A stretch of 64,000 nucleotides of DNA, from positions 48,220,086 to 48,284,085 of the forward strand of contig CP154955.1 of NCBI GenBank assembly GCA_039621445.1, given 5' to 3'. This document shows positions 1 to 10,067 of the stretch, piece after piece. A program made the translations under genes and the position numbers. The stretch's first letter is position 1. Every line of letters begins with the position of its first letter. The notes under the pieces are model-generated. The model had not been told where the DNA came from, did not search any database, and saw only the letters and a list, made by a program, of their open reading frames with translations. Origin of the DNA: Euglena gracilis (lineage: Eukaryota; Euglenida; Euglenophyceae; Euglenales).

Positions 1-19
1 GCCTGTGCATGTTTCCCAG

Positions 20-184
20 AGTCGTCCAGGAGGCTGGCGAGGCTGGCGCGCGTTCAAAGTTGCTCGGTGCGAACCTGAGAGTGACACGATGAAGTCGTTC
101 TACCTGGAGCCAGTTGATGGGAAGGGCATCTGCCCATACACTGCTGGGCAGTACACCTGCCTGCGCCTCAGCATCCCTGGCCAG
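20..184 (+). CDS. Flavohemoglobin-like reductase, exon a (5'-truncated gene)
   Basis: Flavohemoglobins oxidise nitric oxide to nitrate with electrons passed from NAD(P)H through FAD to a globin haem. This exon encodes the globin-to-reductase linker and the first strand of the FAD domain. The peptide runs from SRPGGWRGWRAFKV through SFYLEPVDG to AGQYTCLRLSIPGQ, which matches the family's GGWRG linker, SFYLxPVDG and PGQY signatures. I place the start after the acceptor-like tttcccag and the end at CCAG|GTTTGA, phase 0. The globin exons would lie left of the window. Another FNR-type reductase is possible, but the GGWRG linker argues for flavohemoglobin. Confidence 0.8.
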
Positions 185-1722
185 GTTTGAAACTCGATTT
201 TTTTGCGCTCTATCTGTCCCCCCCTGCCACCAAACACCCCAGTAAACCGATCACCCCCAGTCGAGGTTTACAGGTCAGGGGGGGTACACCTTTCGGGGTG
301 GGGTCGGGGGGCACCCGGGCGGGAAAAAAGTTTTTTGCGAAAAAAAGTCAAATGAAAATTTTAATTTCACGGGTGTTCAGGTGGGGGTGTGGGACCCTCT
401 GGAGGGAGGAGGGGATGCATAAAATGCCCTCCCCATACAAAACCTCCAACTGATTGGCGCCAAAGGCCAGGAATTTTTTTTTGACATTTCGTGGTAAATT
501 TCCCTGGATTCCAAAGTTTATTTTGAAATTTTTGCGTGGAAAACAAAAGCATCAAAAAATGTGCAATGTGCTCAAAGTGAAAGGAAAAAGGTATTTTTTG
601 CTCTTTAGCGCTAAGAGAAAAAATTTTGAACCTGGGAGGGGGTTGGGGTGATAGTGATGTTTTGGGAAAAAAAAATGAAAGTAAAGGGTTGGGTTTTGGA
701 AGAGTGTAAATGTCCAAGCAAAAGAGATTTCTCCCCCCCCCCCCCCACCACCTTTCAGGGGGTCCAGACCAACCCCGGGGGGCAGGTTTTTTTTGCCATC
801 ACTGAAATTTTTTCACTTTTTGATGCATCTGAAAAAAAATGAAGGTTTGGGGGGGTCAAATTTTTTTAGGCCCGGCATTTGAGCCAAAGGATCGGTCACC
901 CAGACCGCGGTTCGTGGGGGTGGTGCCTCTGGACTGGAGGAGGGGTATATTTATTGAACCCTGTATGGAGGGCAACAAAACACCTCCAAACTGATTTGGC
1001 GCCAAAGGCCAGGAATTTTTTTTTGGCTTTTTTCTCACGTTTGTGGTCAAATTTCCCTTGGATTCCAGAGCGGCTGACCTCCCCCTGGGTTCATTTTTTG
1101 AATATTTTTTTTGCGTGGAAAACACAAAAGCATCAAAAAAGGTGCAATGTGCTCAAAAGTGAAGGAAGAAAGGTATTTTTTTGCTCGTTTTCCGGCGCAC
1201 AGCGCTGGAAGAAAATTTTTCGCTGGTTTTGAACCTGCCGGGGAGGGGGTGAGGTGCCCCCCTCCCAGCTTCCAGTGACTGTTTTCGGAAAAAAAAATTG
1301 AAAGTGAATGGATTTTGGAAGAGTAGACGTGATCCCCCCCTGTGCCATCAAGCAAAGGATTTAATTCCATCCCCTCCCCTGTCCACAGACCACTGCTACA
1401 TGCCAACCCCCCGGTCGGGGGGTTGCAGGTAAGGGGGTGCATACGAGCACCCACATTTCCCATAATTAAAGGGAATTGGTTGTTGCAAAAAAGGGGGGAA
1501 AATGAAGGTTTGTATATTTTTAGGAGCATGAACATATTGATAAATATCCTCAGGGGGTATCCAATGGGTGGTTGTCCAATGAAACAAGGAGTAAAACGGT
1601 GCTTTCTGGGAGAGTTGCGACCTGTGATATTTGTTGGTTGGGATTCATAAGTCAGGCAATCAATTTTTGGATTACTTCCAAATTGTTTTGTGTTTGAGTT
1701 TAATTATTAATTCTGTCGTCAG
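185..1722 (+). other. Intron 1 of the flavohemoglobin-like gene
   Basis: GT...AG intron. It holds two diverged copies of one segment, about 360-700 and 910-1330, sharing a 'ggcgccaaaggccaggaatttttttt' type block and a 'caaaagcatcaaaaaa.gtgcaatgtgctcaaa' type block, so it contains an internal tandem or inserted repeat. No coding signal is seen. Confidence 0.6.
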
Positions 1723-1809
1723 GAGTACCCGGTTCTGCGCAACTACACCATCAGCTCCGCTTCTGGGAAGGCTTGGGTCTCTGGGAAGTACCTCCGCATC
1801 ACAGTGAAG
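1723..1809 (+). CDS. Flavohemoglobin-like reductase, exon b (FAD-binding RxYS/T motif)
   Basis: This exon has 29 codons, phase 0 at both ends, and is bounded by CGTCAG|GAG and GTGAAG|GTGTGC. It encodes LRNYTISSASG followed by KYLRITVK. The RxYT-I-S block is the FAD-binding motif of the ferredoxin-reductase superfamily (RxYS in flavohemoglobins), and the IS/TVKRE continuation is completed by the next exon. It joins exon a without a frame change. Confidence 0.8.
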
Positions 1810-2480
1810 GTGTGCCGAAGACGTTTTGCTTCTGCAGCTGCAAGGGGGGGGGTGGAATTCTTTTTGAATCAACTTTTTTGCATGCGGCATGAGGCTCAAA
1901 AAAACGCGACACAAAAAATAACACAAAAAAACCATCAAATAAAAGCCAAACAATCCAGACGGGGTTGTTGGTGGCTTTGAAAGTTGGCTTTGAAAAAAGA
2001 TTTTTGGCACCTGTTCATGCCACCACCACCCTGTTGATGCCTGTGTTGCTGTTTTGGGAATGATATCATGATCTTTATGGTGTATCTTATTATGGTTTCT
2101 TTACCTAAAATTTTTTGGTCTCAAAAATGAATGTCATTCTTTTTTTGCTATTTTTTTGTGGTTGCATTTTTTCAAGATCCATCCTGGTTCAACCCAGTTA
2201 GGACCAGTTCAATCTGGGAACTCCTTTCGGTGGGTGTTCAGCGACGCTTGGCCACATTCAGTTACGTCTAATAAGCCTGACCTTTCTCCCTCCCATGGAC
2301 GAGAACGAGGGGAGGCAAAATATGGGAGAATGGAAACCGAGTGACACAATCACAGTCAATGCAGCCAGGAGGGGGTGTTTATTGGACAAGGGCGTTTGCT
2401 GAATTTGGGTATTGCAGAAATTTTCTTGATCACACGGGGCATGCAATGGAGCACCTTGTCCCTTTTTCTGCCCACCGCAG
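1810..2480 (+). other. Intron 2
   Basis: GT...AG intron (GTGTGCC...CACCGCAG). It contains a run of G, a T-rich stretch near 2100-2160 and no coding signal on either strand that I can support. Confidence 0.6.
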
Positions 2481-2562
2481 CGCGAAGGTGATGACGGGCT
2501 CTATGGATTGGCGTCTCGGTTTCTGCACAACGAGGTTGATGTTGGCACTGTGCTCTCCATGG
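2481..2562 (+). CDS. Flavohemoglobin-like reductase, exon c
   Basis: Twenty-seven codons plus one base. It encodes REGDDGLYGLASRFLHNEVD then VGTVLSM. The G-x-x-S-x-FLH pattern followed by VGT/D is the conserved end of the FAD domain (in bacterial Hmp, a vSnxLHd..kvGD block). The acceptor is CACCGCAG|CGCG and the donor ATGG|GTGGCT, phase 1. Confidence 0.8.
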
Positions 2563-3090
2563 GTGGCTCATCATGGTGTGAAAAACTCCCCCCCTCCCCG
2601 CTTTCTCAAGCCCCATCCCAGCCTGAATAAGGTGTTGCTTTGGGGAAAGAGACCTGCATGGAGGGTGCTCGGTATCACCAACAACATCACAGGCGGACAG
2701 GACTCAGGGGCAGTGTTTCTGCCGTTTGCTGGTTCGTCTGTTCAGTTTTGTGTCTGAGCCGTTGAAATTCCTGGGCCAGCTGTCCAGTTGCATACGCAAA
2801 GTTTGACCACCAATCCCAGTACCCTTCAGCCCCCTTTCCAAATCAATACAAAAAAAAACTCAACACATTTGCACTCATTTGGGCATCAACACAACATAAG
2901 GGGTACAAATTTTTGAGTGAAATTTTGTACCAGGAACCATCGTACAGCTCGTAAGAGGTTCCACAGCCAGAACCACAGAACCAGAACACTGACGGTGTCA
3001 TTGGGTTGCGTTCAGGCCTTATCCCAATTACAACGGTACCCACAGACACACCCAGGGCCGTTGGCACCGAGAGTGTTTTTGGGCGGTGAG
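2563..3090 (+). other. Intron 3
   Basis: GT...AG intron (GTGGCT...GCGGTGAG). Nothing in it looks coding. The acceptor is weak in pyrimidines but is the only one that keeps the downstream frame. Confidence 0.5.
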
Positions 3091-3202
3091 CGCCCATGCC
3101 GCCGGAGGTCGCACCGCCTGCTGGCGTGCTTACGGCCGATGCTGCCGACCAACGCCCTCTGGTCTTGATTAGTGCAGGGGTCGGCATCACCCCGATGTTC
3201 AG
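3091..3202 (+). CDS. Flavohemoglobin-like reductase, exon d (NAD-binding GVGITP motif)
   Basis: The exon adds 36 whole codons between split codons at both ends. It encodes PMPPEVAPPAGVLTADAADQ then RPLVLISAGVGITPMF. The block P-L-V-L-I-S-A-G-V-G-I-T-P-M is the nucleotide (NAD(P)H) binding start of the reductase C-terminal domain and is the most diagnostic sequence in the gene. The donor is TTCAG|GTTCGC, phase 2. Confidence 0.85.
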
Positions 3203-5326
3203 GTTCGCCCTGGGTGCATTTCCCCCTCCCTTTTGTGCAACAAACACCTACACTCTTTGGAATATTAAAAGAAACACCTTCATCCAAAAAAGTTTGTCCA
3301 GGGGTATCCAAAAAAATGCACTTTTTGTTTTCGGATTTGCGAGACAATTTTTTGCATTTTCAGGTTTTGTTAGCACCAAAAAAAATGTGGTGCTAAATGT
3401 GCCATGTGTGTTTTCGTCTTGTTGGGGAACCTATGGTGCCCATGGTATCAGGTGTGTCCGGTGTCAGGGAGGGAGGCAAGGACGTCCAGATTGGAATGAA
3501 TCCACCTTCTCAGCTTTGTGTCTGATAAAGAATTTGTAATGACACATCAATTCCCCTGTTTGTTGCAAAAAGCAAAAAATTGTGCTGTCCCAGAAACCAT
3601 TTTTGCTGTTCTAGGGCTTGGCCTGGTTCAATTTCTGGGACGCCTCTTTCCAGGTCCATGGGCTTGTCCATGGGCTTGGGGTGGTTTTTATGGGCGGAAA
3701 GGAAAAAGCACTGGAAAGAATGCCATCCTGCCCAATGTTCTGCTTTGCACAAAATCCATGACCAACCAGAAAAAAAACACGATATTCGCAATTTTCCGCA
3801 ATTCCGCAGTTTCTGCAACATTCGCAATTTTGTACAATTTTCAGCAATTATTAAAAGTAATGATTTCTCCGCATTTTTTTTGCAATTTTTCCGCATTTTT
3901 TCCCTTTCGGAAATTGTTCCGCATGAACCTGAGAGGCCACATGAGATGCTCGGCGAAATGAGCTCCAGCCATTCCATGAATGTTTCCCAGGGAACCCAGG
4001 TGCTCTTTTTTGTTATTTTGTTGCAAGTTTGCCAAAATTTGCCAAAAGTTTACAAATTTTGACAATTTTTTTTGCCTTTTTAGGTTTTCCCCCAAACTCT
4101 GTTGGGACGTAATGTTCACCTGTGGACACCAAAAATTTTTTGTGGTTCACCTGTGGACACCAAAAAAGTGTTTGTGGTTCAGAGGTGGACACCAAACATT
4201 TTGGGTAAAAAAATCGATTTTTCTAAAAATTTCTCGAAAATGGTGGGGAGTCAAAGGAAACGTCCGGAGACCACAATTGTAGCCCTTTGAAGCCCTATCT
4301 AAGGGTATTTTGATTTCCCACAACTCCCCGCCCAGCCCGAGTTACGGCCATTTTTCGGCCAATTTGGGCCAGTTTGTGCAGTGTGCAGTTTTGACCTGTT
4401 TTGATTTTGCCGCTTTATGCCATTTTTGGGTTGAAGAAGTCGAATTTTTTTTCCTGAAACGATGTTTCCCAGACCCGGAAGAACTTTTTTTTGAGCCGAA
4501 AATCAACGTTTTTCGACCCCCCCCCCCGGCCTCCCCATTTTTGGCCCAGAACCCATGCATTTGGGGTTTTGAAACACATGATTGTCAAACATACAGCCCC
4601 AGCTCAAAGGCAAAATGACCTGGGTTTCATAGAATGATGATCACTCCCAAATTAAAAAAAAAAGAGATAAAGGCTGGAGGGCAGTGATGGAGGAAGCTGT
4701 GATGAGGGGAAAAAATGCAGGGATAGGTAAAATGCAGGGATAGGTGAGCTGGGCAGCCAGCGGCCGGCTGGCCCGGCCTCCGGCCGGGCTGGACCCGGCT
4801 TCATTTCACTCCACCCCCCCCCCCCCCCCGGGGGGGTGCTGGCTGGACCCCGGGGGGGGGTACATACCATTGCTTAGCGACCCCCCCCTGGGGGGTCACT
4901 TTCCACTCTGAAAAAACCAGTCAGTCACTTTTTCCAAAAAAAACCAGTCAGTCACTTTACCCCCCCCCCCCCCCCCCGGGGGTGGATCGGCCACTCTTCA
5001 GGAGGCAATGAAAACCTGCCAAGTGTCAAAAAAATCCAAAAATTTCTGGCAGCCAGGCCGGCCACTTTCTCATTTTCGGGCCTTCCCCCCCCCCAGGGGG
5101 GCTCTTGACCAAAAAACCAGTCAGTCAGTCCGAAAAAACCAGTCAGTCACCCCCCGGGGGTGGGGTAGGACAAGTTAAGCAATGGCATGGTAGACCATCA
5201 AAAATAACATGAAATATGAATATGAAATCATTAAAAATGGAAGGTCTAAAAACTTGAAAGAACGGAGCAATTGTGAAATGGCTGACATTTACCCTCCTGG
5301 CCGAATCATTCTTGCCTGCTTTGCAG
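3203..5326 (+). other. Intron 4, with simple and tandem repeats
   Basis: GT...AG intron of about 2.1 kb. It contains three copies of a roughly 32-bp unit (gttcacctgtggacacc core, 4113-4196), and C/G homopolymer blocks alternating with a recurring 'aaaccagtcagtcac' motif (about 4915-5150). It also has several G-runs facing C-runs that could form strong hairpins. No gene is seen. Confidence 0.55.
4113..4196 (+). repeat. Short tandem repeat, three copies
   Basis: The core gttcacctgtggacacc occurs near 4114 and 4145, and a diverged third copy (gttcagaggtggacacc) near 4177. The period is about 32 bp, inside intron 4. Confidence 0.7.
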
Positions 5327-5391
5327 CCTTTTGCAGGAGGCCATCGAAGCCAAGAATTTGACCCGTCGAATCTATTTCATCCACGGTGCAC
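5327..5391 (+). CDS. Flavohemoglobin-like reductase, exon e
   Basis: Completes a serine codon from exon d and encodes LLQEAIEAKNLTRRIYFIHGA. This matches the helix and the xIxFIHGAR strand that follow GVGITPM in flavohemoglobins. The acceptor is TTTGCAG|CC. The 3' end is uncertain. A GT donor at 5392 leaves phase 1, but the next exon reads best from phase 0, so either the boundary is non-canonical or a short exon is missing. I show the GT donor. Confidence 0.65.
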
Positions 5392-6663
5392 GTTTCTTAT
5401 CCCTGCATCCATTCAAGTCTGAGGTCTTTCCCCTTCCTCTCTTTCTGCCAGGGCTGTAAAGGAATCCCCACTAACCCTATGGGTGGTGGGTGGGGGGTTG
5501 ATCCCCCACCCCCATCCTGGTGGTGGGGGAGGGTCCGACCCCGCCCTCCCCTCCAGGGAATTTCTTGTGAAAATTTTTCTTTAAGGCATGCCAAAATCCC
5601 CAATTTCATACACAAAATGATGAAATTTCAAATCTGCCAGATTTTTGAAGTGCCAAGAACATGGCAAATGTCCATTTACACATGGCGCGAAGCGCCGAAG
5701 GAAAAATTTCAGTGATTTTGGGGACCTGAAGAATTGATCTTTGTTTGGGTCTGGGTCGGTCAAGAAAAGATCCAAAAAAAGACCCCCCTCCCGAAACAAG
5801 ACCCCCCCCTGGAGGCTTCCAGCAATGGACCCAAAAATAAGACTCGGGTCTTGTTTTGGGGTCCCAATAATCTAAAAAAACACAAAAATCCACAAAGACC
5901 AAAAAAGGATGAGCCGGGGTATGGACACGAACAAATGTAACCGGGGCTCTGCATTTGCCATGTGAGGGAGTAGCGTCCTTTCCCCAGCCACAAGCACCCT
6001 GCCATGCTTTCCGGGTTGAGCCGGGGCCAATGACCACAATTATGTGGCAAAAATTTAACTGCTAACTAATTTGACCCCGCCCTGGGGGGTGCCTTCCCAG
6101 GCACTCCAGGGCACCCCAAGACCACCCTCCCCCCCCCCCAGGTTGGTCAAATCCAATTGATCAACCTGATCAATTTGTGATTTTTTCCGATGCGCCGCAA
6201 TGCAATTTTTTTTTCAGAAGTTGAAATTTTGTGTATTGGTGTGTATCAGCAAGAATTTTTTGTGTATCGGCGTGTGTTTGAGAATTAAAAAAAAATTGTG
6301 CATTGGTGTGTATCACTGATACACAGAGGAGAGATGAAACCTATGTCTGAGAATAGTTAAATTGCTATTTGGACCCCTGGTGGCCATTGACATGCCCCCC
6401 CTATTTGTCACCCCTTCCTCCTTCCTCTGTTTGTCACCCCTTTGGGCTTTGCCAGACCCCCTTGGTGACAATTAGAGGGTGGGTTGCTGAAACCCCGCTC
6501 TAATAATTATTTTTTCTGGCGTGTTTTTGGCACACCAGAAGAAATTAAGAAATGCTTTGGCGCACATGTTGTTTTTTTAGGCTTTGATGTTAGTTTAAGG
6601 CTACCGTCTAGATGACGTTTGAGCATTGGCAATTGAGATGTGACGGTTTTGCCGGATGCACAG
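5392..6663 (+). other. Intron 5
   Basis: Contains a copy of the dispersed hairpin GGCGC-GAA-GCGCC (5684-5696) and a G/C-rich block at 5480-5560 that resembles blocks in later introns. No gene is seen. The exact 5' boundary is unsure. Confidence 0.4.
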
Positions 6664-6784
6664 GTGGAGGCTATGGCAGAGAAGTTCTCTAACGTGTCAT
6701 GCCATTATTATTACTCCCGAGAGGTGGTGCCGGGGGCAGAAAAAGGCCGCGTGACTCCCAAGGCCATCTTGGACATCACTGGAG
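6664..6784 (+). CDS. Flavohemoglobin-like reductase, exon f
   Basis: Forty codons plus one base, encoding VEAMAEKFSNVSCHYYYSRE, then VVPGAEKGRVTPKAILDITG. This corresponds to the linker helix, the central strand and the GRV segment before the terminal CGP motif. The acceptor is GCACAG|GTGG and the donor ACTGGAG|GTGTGC, phase 1. It fits exon g exactly, giving DITGGVDCSFFLCGP. Confidence 0.75.
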
Positions 6785-7003
6785 GTGTGCATTTGTGAAG
6801 TCCAAGCAACTGTTGAAGGGTTGTTTTTTTATTTATTTACACAAAGAGTGTGAACGTTGGATGTACGGCAGAAGACATACACAGATGCACCCCACATTTG
6901 TGGTTCTTGAGCCTTTTAAACGTCCTCCATTTCTCTGGTTTGCTTTTTTGCCTCCATTTCAGTTGCTTTTTCTGGAGAAGAATCTGAATTGTTGAAAACA
7001 TAT

Positions 7004-7021
7004 CACACACACACACACACC
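7004..7021. repeat. (AC)n microsatellite
   Basis: Nine AC/CA dinucleotides inside intron 6. Confidence 0.8.
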
Positions 7022-7076
7022 ATGTCGCGTACCGTACCATGCCACACCATACACATATTTTAACGACGAAGTAAAC

Positions 7077-7288
7077 CCCCCTCCCAAATAACACCCCCCC
7101 AAATAACACCCCCCCAAATAACACACCCCCCTCGGGGGCTTCGAGCGCCCAAATAACACCCCCCCTGTTTTCCTTTGGTTTTGCATGTAAAAATAGCACC
7201 CCCCCCCAAATAACACCCCCCCCCCCTTGGGGCCCCAGTTCGGGTGCCCAAATAACACACCGGGGGGGGGGGTGTTATTTGGGGGGGG
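7077..7288. repeat. C-rich minisatellite with inverted copy
   Basis: Repeated units of the form aaataacacccccc, about six copies of variable length. They end in a G-rich inverted version (gggtgttatttggggg), so a long snap-back structure is possible. Confidence 0.7.
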
Positions 7289-8544
7289 TTTAGAAGCAGT
7301 GAGACAGTTTTGAGTTTCTCTGGATGTTTTCTTGGAAAAGGTTTCCTCTTTGTCGAACAAGTTCGACAGAAGAGGAAGAAAGAAGAGCATGAGGGGCTCA
7401 GCCAGGGCGGACAGGAAAGTTTTATTTTTATTTTCTCAAGGACCGCCCGCCCCACTTTCGGCCAAAGGGCCGACCAAGGGCCGGACTGGGACTTGAACGG
7501 GGTCCAAAATCAAAAGCCTAAAAAAAAACACATTTTTTTTGATGATTTGGGTGGATGGGCGATGGTCCAAGGATGCCAAGAATCAGTTTTTCCCCTGATG
7601 TCGACCTGTTCTTACCGAAGAATGCCAAATTTCTTTGCCCATTTTCCTGTGCATTTTCATTCAGTGTGCTGGGACAGCAGAGTTTTTTTTTTTATTGCTT
7701 TAAGGACCGCCCTGGGCTCAGCAACCCCCCACCAGGTTGAATTTTAAGGTGGCGCCGACCCCCCCCCCCCCCCAGGGGGACAGGCAGGGTTTGATGTGAT
7801 GAGGGCGCACGAGGTTTGGCTGGGGGGTGTCCCCTCACTTCCCTCCTGGACCAGGGGGGTCCCCCTGCCAATGGGGTCCGGACCGACCCCCAGATGGTCA
7901 AAATTTCCTTCCGGCGCTTTGCGCCGAATTTTTTTTGTATTTTTCAGAAACTTTTGCCCAAAAGTGCCCAAAATGGCCCCTTTCCCGTTCTGGGGGGTCA
8001 GTTTTTTCCTTCGGCGCTTCACCGGGGCGAAAATCAGTCAGTCACCTGGACCGCTTTTTATTCAGGTGCCCCACCCACTGTTGGACCGGAGGGGTGGTCC
8101 GAACTTTTCATGTTGAAGCGCGGGACAGGGTTGTGTGGGAATCGCCGAAACTCTATGGGTGGGGTGGGGGGTTCGACCCCCACCACCCATCTAACACCTC
8201 CAAGGAATTTTTTTTTTTCATCGCCGAAGGAAGTTTTCCTTGGGCGGGGCTATGGTGGGTGGGGGAGTCCACTCCCCAACCAGGCTTTCACGTACAGCCC
8301 TGGGAACAAGTGGAAGCCTTTCAGTTTTGAGGGAGGTGGCAACCAGCTATTACCGTTAGGGTGTGCCAACGTGTTTGTTCTCCTCCAACTATGCGTTGGG
8401 GTGAGCATTCGGCATACATCCATGGGGTCTGACAAGAGGATTTTTTAATAACTGCCCCATAACGTAACACGCATTTTGTAATTTGTCGGACGCGCCTGGG
8501 GTTGGGGAAGGGGTTCGGGAACCTCAGCCATTGCTTGTCTTCAG

Positions 8545-8729
8545 GGGTAGACTGCAGTTTCTTCCTGTGTGGCCCGGCCTCCTTCTTGAAGGAGGTTTCG
8601 GAGGGCCTGGTCACTGCAGGAGTCTCCACAAATGATGTTCATTTTGAGACCGGGCTTCAGCTTCGGTTGATTGCCGGCCTCACCGGGCACATTCCCATCA
8701 ATTCTTGGTTTCTCTCACTGTTTTTCTGA
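8545..8729 (+). CDS. Flavohemoglobin-like reductase, terminal exon g (CGP motif)
   Basis: After TCTTCAG this exon encodes VDCSFFLCGPASFLKEVSEG, then LVTAGVSTNDVHFETG. CGPxxFLxxV is the terminal NAD(P)H-binding motif of flavohemoglobin reductases, and VHFE matches the family's final I-H-Y/F-E strand. The reading frame runs 20 codons further to TGA at 8727-8729. This tail does not resemble the family, so the true C-terminus may lie in another exon. The exon is duplicated at 35815-35999. Confidence 0.8.
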
Positions 8730-10018
8730 ACAGGAATACCAACAGATGAAGCAAAAAACACGTGCGTGTTGTCCCCCCCCACGAGGTTTTCTTGCATAAA
8801 CGTCCAGCTGTTTTTTTATGGCTCATCGAGTGCCATTTTGAATTCTGTTTGTCACCACTGCAATGGCCGAAGCCCTTTGGAGGCGTTTGGGCCTCAGTAA
8901 GTGGGTTGGAAGTGCTGGAAAGGTTGTTTTGTCGGGGCCATGCAATTGCTTCATGCTTGTTCTCCGCGGGAGTCAGGTCAGATTCGCTGGAATGTTTGTT
9001 GTTCAAAAGAGGCGCCAGGGGCAAGGAGCCAAGGTGGGACGAGTCTTTTTTTATTTAGGTCTGCCCCTCAAGGATTGCCATTTGGCCAAAGGCAACGGAC
9101 TGTTTTTCCGGTCCGAGGGCATCCAGTCCAGGGGCTTAAAGAAATAAGAAGTCAAAAGAAAAACAGTTTTTTTTGCATAATTGCAACAAAAGGTCTCAAA
9201 TTGTTTCCTAAAATGGATGGATGTTCGGCAGCCTCAAATTAAAGGAAGATGGCAGAAAAGCCCGAATTCCAACCGCAACAGATCCCAGCTCGTGCTTTTT
9301 TTTTTGGAAGAATCTGACCATTTAAAAATTTTTCCCCAAAATACAGATAAATGTTTTGCAATTCATCCAGGATGTTATTCTCATCAGTGGAAAGCAAATG
9401 GTACCTTTTTTCTAACGTTGACATTTGAATGTTCAGAGAAATGACCACAGGGTGTTGCCTTAAGGGAAATGCTTCCCACAGAAGTATTTCAAAAGAAAGT
9501 TCTTTTGTGTCTTTTTCCTCAGCTCAACAGAATTGAAGATCAAAGAAGACTTGGGCAAGGTTCTGTTAGGTTGGATTGTCTTTTTCAAGCAGCAAAAGCA
9601 ATTGCATGGTTTTGACAGTTGTCCGTCGGAATTCACGAATGGTGGTTTCTGTTCTTGTGAGTTGGGTGCATGCCCAACTGCAGTGAGGTTGGTGCATTCA
9701 AAGGCAAAGGTCAAGCAACCACCATTGCCTTTGATCCCTCTGCCCATGCTTTTCCTCTTTTGTCTTCGGTTTCCGAAGGCCTAAACGACTGTTTCCGAAG
9801 GCGTTAGCTGACATCTGCACTGGTGGGGTTTGGAAAGGAACCCCCCCAATGAAAGTGTGGTGGCCATTATAAGTGCAGGGTCCAAAATAAAAGCACCCCC
9901 AAGGGTGGCGGTCCGCCACAAGCACATCCCCATTTTTATGATATTTTCTGAAGGAAATCAAACGTCAGACAACTCTGGTCTAAATAGAGGCGCACCGCTA
10001 TAAATGCATTTGTGCTTT

Positions 10019-10024
<6 letters not shown>

Positions 10025-10064
<40 letters not shown>
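10025..10064. repeat. (AT)n microsatellite
   Basis: About 20 TA dinucleotides. Unit 2 has no equivalent (near 54731), so it expanded after the duplication or was lost in unit 2. Confidence 0.9.

Positions 10065-10067
<3 letters not shown>

Larger units (their letters stand above)
6785..8544 (+). other. Intron 6, crossing the left edge of the tandem duplication
   Basis: A GT...AG intron carrying an (AC)n run (7004-7021), a minisatellite of aaataacacccccc units (about 7077-7260) with an inverted copy at 7262-7288, and the start of the duplicated unit at about 7928. Copies of a C/G-rich block ending in the hairpin CGGCGC-TTT-GCGCCG lie at about 7815-7935. Confidence 0.55.

Noticed and set aside
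7077-7288. Possible CRISPR-like array
   Set aside because: Direct C-rich minisatellite without spacers, in an intron of a eukaryotic gene.
8160-8190. ggttcgaccccc and similar sequences resembling a tRNA B box (also near 12769 and 35547)
   Set aside because: No A box at the right distance and no cloverleaf; the C/G-rich background makes such matches common. Not called a tRNA or SINE.
8762-9147. Small open frames after the last flavohemoglobin exon (for example MAEALWRRLGLSKWVG)
   Set aside because: Overlapping frames, no motif; conservation between units only reflects the recent duplication.
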